The notes under the pieces: model-generated | What the model was told of the DNA's origin: nothing | What the model saw: only the letters and a program-made list of their open reading frames with translations | Databases searched by the model: none | Source: Betaproteobacteria bacterium | Lineage (GTDB): Bacteria > Pseudomonadota > Gammaproteobacteria > Burkholderiales > Rhodocyclaceae | DNA length: 9,171 nucleotides | Assembly (NCBI GenBank): GCA_028868235.1 | Contig: JAGWUW010000076.1 | Span: forward strand, 1 to 9,171 | Direction: 5' to 3' | Made by a program: the position numbers and the translations under genes | Shown here: in pieces, positions 7,186 through 9,171 of the stretch | Numbering within the stretch: the first letter of the stretch is position 1 | How the letters are laid out: each line of letters begins with the position of its first letter

Positions 7186-8196
7186 ATGAAACTGGACGAA
7201 GCGCCGGTGCGTGCCAATCTTCTGTCTGACGCCGACCGCCAGTTGGTAGACGGCGTGCTGGCGGGTCAGCGTCGCTCGCTGGCCAAGGCCATCACGCTGA
7301 TCGAGTCGACGCGTGCCGACCACCAGCAGCGGGCGCAACAAGTGCTGACCACACTGTTGCCGAAGACCGGCAACGCCATTCGGATCGGTATTTCCGGTGT
7401 GCCGGGGGCTGGCAAGTCGACATTCATCGAGGCGTTAGGTGTCTGGCTGATCGAGCAGGGCAAGAAGCTGGCGGTTCTGGCTATCGATCCGTCGTCTTCA
7501 GTGACGGGCGGTTCCATCCTCGGCGACAAGACCCGCATGGAGCTGTTGAGCCAGCGCGAGGAGGCCTTCATCCGCCCTAGCCCATCGGCAGGATCGCTCG
7601 GCGGCGTAGCCGAGAAGACGCGCGAAGCCATGCTGCTCTGCGAGGCGGCCGGTTACGACGTAATCATCATCGAGACGGTCGGTGTCGGTCAGTCGGAAAC
7701 GACGGTGGCCGGCATGGTCGACATGTTCTGCCTGTTGCAGTTGCCGAATGCCGGTGACGACCTGCAGGCGATCAAGAAGGGCATCGTAGAAATCGCCGAT
7801 ATGGTAGTCATCAACAAGGCCGATATCGACAAGCAGGCCACCGCCGTGGTGCGCGCCCAGTGGCGCAATGCGCTGCACATGCTGCGCCCGGCGTCGCCCA
7901 ACTGGTCGCCGCCGGTCATTGCACTGTCCGCCCTGCATAAGGAAGGCATTGTTGATTTCTGGGAACAGGTCGAGAAGTATCAGTCTGTGCTCAAGCCGAC
8001 TGGTGAGTTCGCCGCTAAGCGCCAGCACCAGGCGCTCAGCTGGATGTGGCAGCTGATTGATTCCGGTCTGCGCCAGCATTTTCGCCATCACCCACGCGTG
8101 CAGGAAAACTTGCCCGCTTTTACCCGTTCCGTCGAGGAAGGCCATACAACCCCGGCTGCTGCCGCGTATGCGCTGCTCGACTACCTCAAACACTAG
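7186..8196 (+). CDS. meaB: MeaB-type GTPase, methylmalonyl-CoA mutase chaperone
   Basis: This 336-residue G3E-family P-loop GTPase (also annotated ArgK/YgfD) protects methylmalonyl-CoA mutase from inactivation and gates cofactor loading in homologues. The P-loop is GVPGAGKST (71-79). Then come [20 protein letters not shown] (99-118), the MeaB-characteristic ETVGVGQSE (163-171), and the guanine-specifying NKAD (210-213). The helical N-terminal arm (1-62) and C-terminal dimerisation segment (about 270-336) are both present, and the length is normal. The ATG follows the mutase stop by six bases without a good ribosome site, so it probably relies on ribosomes arriving from the mutase gene. Placement beside the mutase fits its role exactly. 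The name ArgK, from an old arginine-transport kinase claim, should not be carried over. Confidence 0.95.
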   Translation: MKLDEAPVRANLLSDADRQLVDGVLAGQRRSLAKAITLIESTRADHQQRAQQVLTTLLPKTGNAIRIGISGVPGAGKSTFIEALGVWLIEQGKKLAVLAIDPSSSVTGGSILGDKTRMELLSQREEAFIRPSPSAGSLGGVAEKTREAMLLCEAAGYDVIIIETVGVGQSETTVAGMVDMFCLLQLPNAGDDLQAIKKGIVEIADMVVINKADIDKQATAVVRAQWRNALHMLRPASPNWSPPVIALSALHKEGIVDFWEQVEKYQSVLKPTGEFAAKRQHQALSWMWQLIDSGLRQHFRHHPRVQENLPAFTRSVEEGHTTPAAAAYALLDYLKH

Positions 8197-8217
8197 GTTT
8201 CAAATTAGTCGTAACTC

Positions 8218-8225
8218 AGAGGGAG
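8218..8225 (+). promoter_or_regulatory. Strong ribosome binding site of the carboxylase gene
   Basis: AGAGGGAG lies six bases before the ATG at 8232, in the 35-base gap after meaB. The gap shows neither terminator nor promoter, so the carboxylase gene is read from the same transcript but with its own strong initiation signal. Confidence 0.8.
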
Positions 8226-8231
8226 TTTTTT

Positions 8232-9171
8232 ATGCACGACATCATTCGCCAGCTGGAAAAAAAGCGTGAACTGGCCCGCCTCGGCGGTGGCCAGAAGCGC
8301 ATCGACAGCCAGCACAAGAAGGGCAAGCTGACCGCCCGCGAACGTATCGAACTGCTGCTCGACCCGGGCTCATTCGAAGAATGGGACATGTTCAAGGAGC
8401 ATCGCTGCGTCGACTTCGGCATGGATCAGGCTGAAAAGACCCCGGGAGACGGCGTTGTGATCGGCTATGGCACCATCAACGGTCGTCTGGTCTTTGTTTT
8501 CTCGCAAGACTTCACCGTGTTCGGCGGCTCGCTGTCGGAAACCCACGCCGAGAAGATCTGCAAGGTGATGGACCAGGCGATGAAGGTTGGCGCCCCGGTG
8601 ATCGGCCTCAATGACTCGGGCGGCGCTCGTATCCAGGAAGGCGTTGCCTCTCTGGGCGGCTACGCCGACGTGTTCCAGCGCAATGTGATGGCTTCCGGCG
8701 TCGTGCCGCAGATTTCCATGATCATGGGCCCCTGCGCCGGTGGCGCGGTGTATTCGCCGTCGATGACCGACTTCATCTTCATGGTCAAGGACTCGTCCTA
8801 CATGTTCGTGACCGGCCCGGAAGTCGTGAAGACCGTGACCCACGAAGACGTGACCGCCGAAGAGCTGGGCGGTGCCGTGACCCACACCAGCAAGTCCGGT
8901 GTGGCAGATCTGGCCTTCGAGAACGATGTTGAGGCGCTGTCCATGCTGCGCCGCTTTATGAACTTCGTGCCGGCCAACAACCGCGAAAAGCCGCCGGTTA
9001 CCCCGACCAACGATCCGGCCGACCGCATGGATCATTCGCTGGACACCCTGGTTCCGGATAACGCCAACAAGCCGTACGACATGAAGGAACTGCTGATCAA
9101 GGTCGTCGACGACAGTGACTTCTTCGAACTGCAGCCTGACTACGCCAAGAACATCATCATCGGTTTCGGCC
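8232..9171 (+). CDS. pccB: Propionyl-CoA carboxylase beta subunit (acyl-CoA carboxyltransferase), C-terminus outside the window
   Basis: The frame is open from this ATG to the right edge, giving 313 codons of a family usually about 510 residues long. The protein transfers CO2 from carboxybiotin to acyl-CoA; with propionyl-CoA the product is methylmalonyl-CoA, the substrate supply for the adjacent mutase. The N-terminal carboxyltransferase domain is complete. It has [19 protein letters not shown] (32-50), [19 protein letters not shown] (91-109), the first oxyanion-hole loop [13 protein letters not shown] (126-138) and [11 protein letters not shown] (166-176), then TGPEVVK (194-200). The C-terminal domain begins near residue 275. 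The residues that best separate propionyl-, acetyl- and methylcrotonyl-CoA specificity lie mostly beyond the edge, so the substrate is inferred from the operon. The biotinylated alpha subunit is expected downstream but not seen. Confidence 0.92.
   Translation, partial: MHDIIRQLEKKRELARLGGGQKRIDSQHKKGKLTARERIELLLDPGSFEEWDMFKEHRCVDFGMDQAEKTPGDGVVIGYGTINGRLVFVFSQDFTVFGGSLSETHAEKICKVMDQAMKVGAPVIGLNDSGGARIQEGVASLGGYADVFQRNVMASGVVPQISMIMGPCAGGAVYSPSMTDFIFMVKDSSYMFVTGPEVVKTVTHEDVTAEELGGAVTHTSKSGVADLAFENDVEALSMLRRFMNFVPANNREKPPVTPTNDPADRMDHSLDTLVPDNANKPYDMKELLIKVVDDSDFFELQPDYAKNIIIGFG

Noticed and set aside
6094..7341. A 415-codon open frame on the minus strand across the mutase and the start of meaB
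   Set aside because: It is the mirror of the strongly codon-biased mutase gene, crosses a gene boundary, and encodes no recognisable protein.
7186..8196. Annotation as an arginine/ornithine transport kinase (ArgK)
   Set aside because: The ETVGVGQSE and NKAD motifs and the position next to the mutase identify a MeaB-type chaperone GTPase. The ArgK name is historical.

Overview
The window looks like a GC-rich (roughly 60% by eye) betaproteobacterial chromosome. The proteins resemble those of motile, respiring, short-chain-acid-using Rhodocyclales such as Dechloromonas or Azonexus relatives. That placement is an inference from gene content and protein style, because there is no rRNA or other taxonomic marker here. 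There is no prophage, insertion sequence, CRISPR array, tRNA or rRNA.

Layout. (1) Positions 1-154, minus strand: the N-terminus of a crotonase-family (enoyl-CoA hydratase/isomerase) gene that runs off the left edge. (2) A 124-base divergent intergenic region holds a perfect palindrome abutting a consensus -10 box. (3) Positions 279-2272, plus strand: a two-gene operon of a DUF485 (YjcH-type) small membrane protein and an ActP-type acetate/monocarboxylate sodium symporter, joined by a TAATG overlap and closed by a clear intrinsic terminator. (4) Positions 2400-4182, plus strand: a soluble Aer-like PAS protein overlapping the gene for a membrane-anchored chemotaxis transducer. Together they form an Aer-type redox/energy sensor split over two genes, like Campylobacter CetB/CetA. 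(5) Position 4858 down to 4193, minus strand: a GntR regulator of the FadR/FCD class, convergent with the transducer and divergent from the next operon. (6) Positions 5029-9171, plus strand: methylmalonyl-CoA mutase, its MeaB chaperone GTPase, and the first 313 codons of an acyl-CoA (propionyl-CoA) carboxylase beta subunit that runs off the right edge.

How the genes fit together. ActP imports acetate and probably related short acids. After activation, propionyl-CoA (from propionate, odd-chain fatty acids or branched amino acids) would be carboxylated by the PccB-containing carboxylase to methylmalonyl-CoA. The B12-dependent mutase converts this to succinyl-CoA, and MeaB protects and reloads the mutase. 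The GntR regulator shares a compact divergent promoter region with the mutase operon. Palindromes sit inside those promoters, so local and autogenous control is the simplest reading. The PAS/transducer pair would couple respiratory redox state to swimming.

Most of the window is well-known metabolism and I see no wholly undescribed system. The items most worth a second look are the split Aer-like receptor with an unusual transducer C-terminus, the interleaved divergent promoters with palindromes between gntR and the mutase gene, and the palindrome at the yjcH-actP promoter. No gene-free stretch exceeds about 170 bases.
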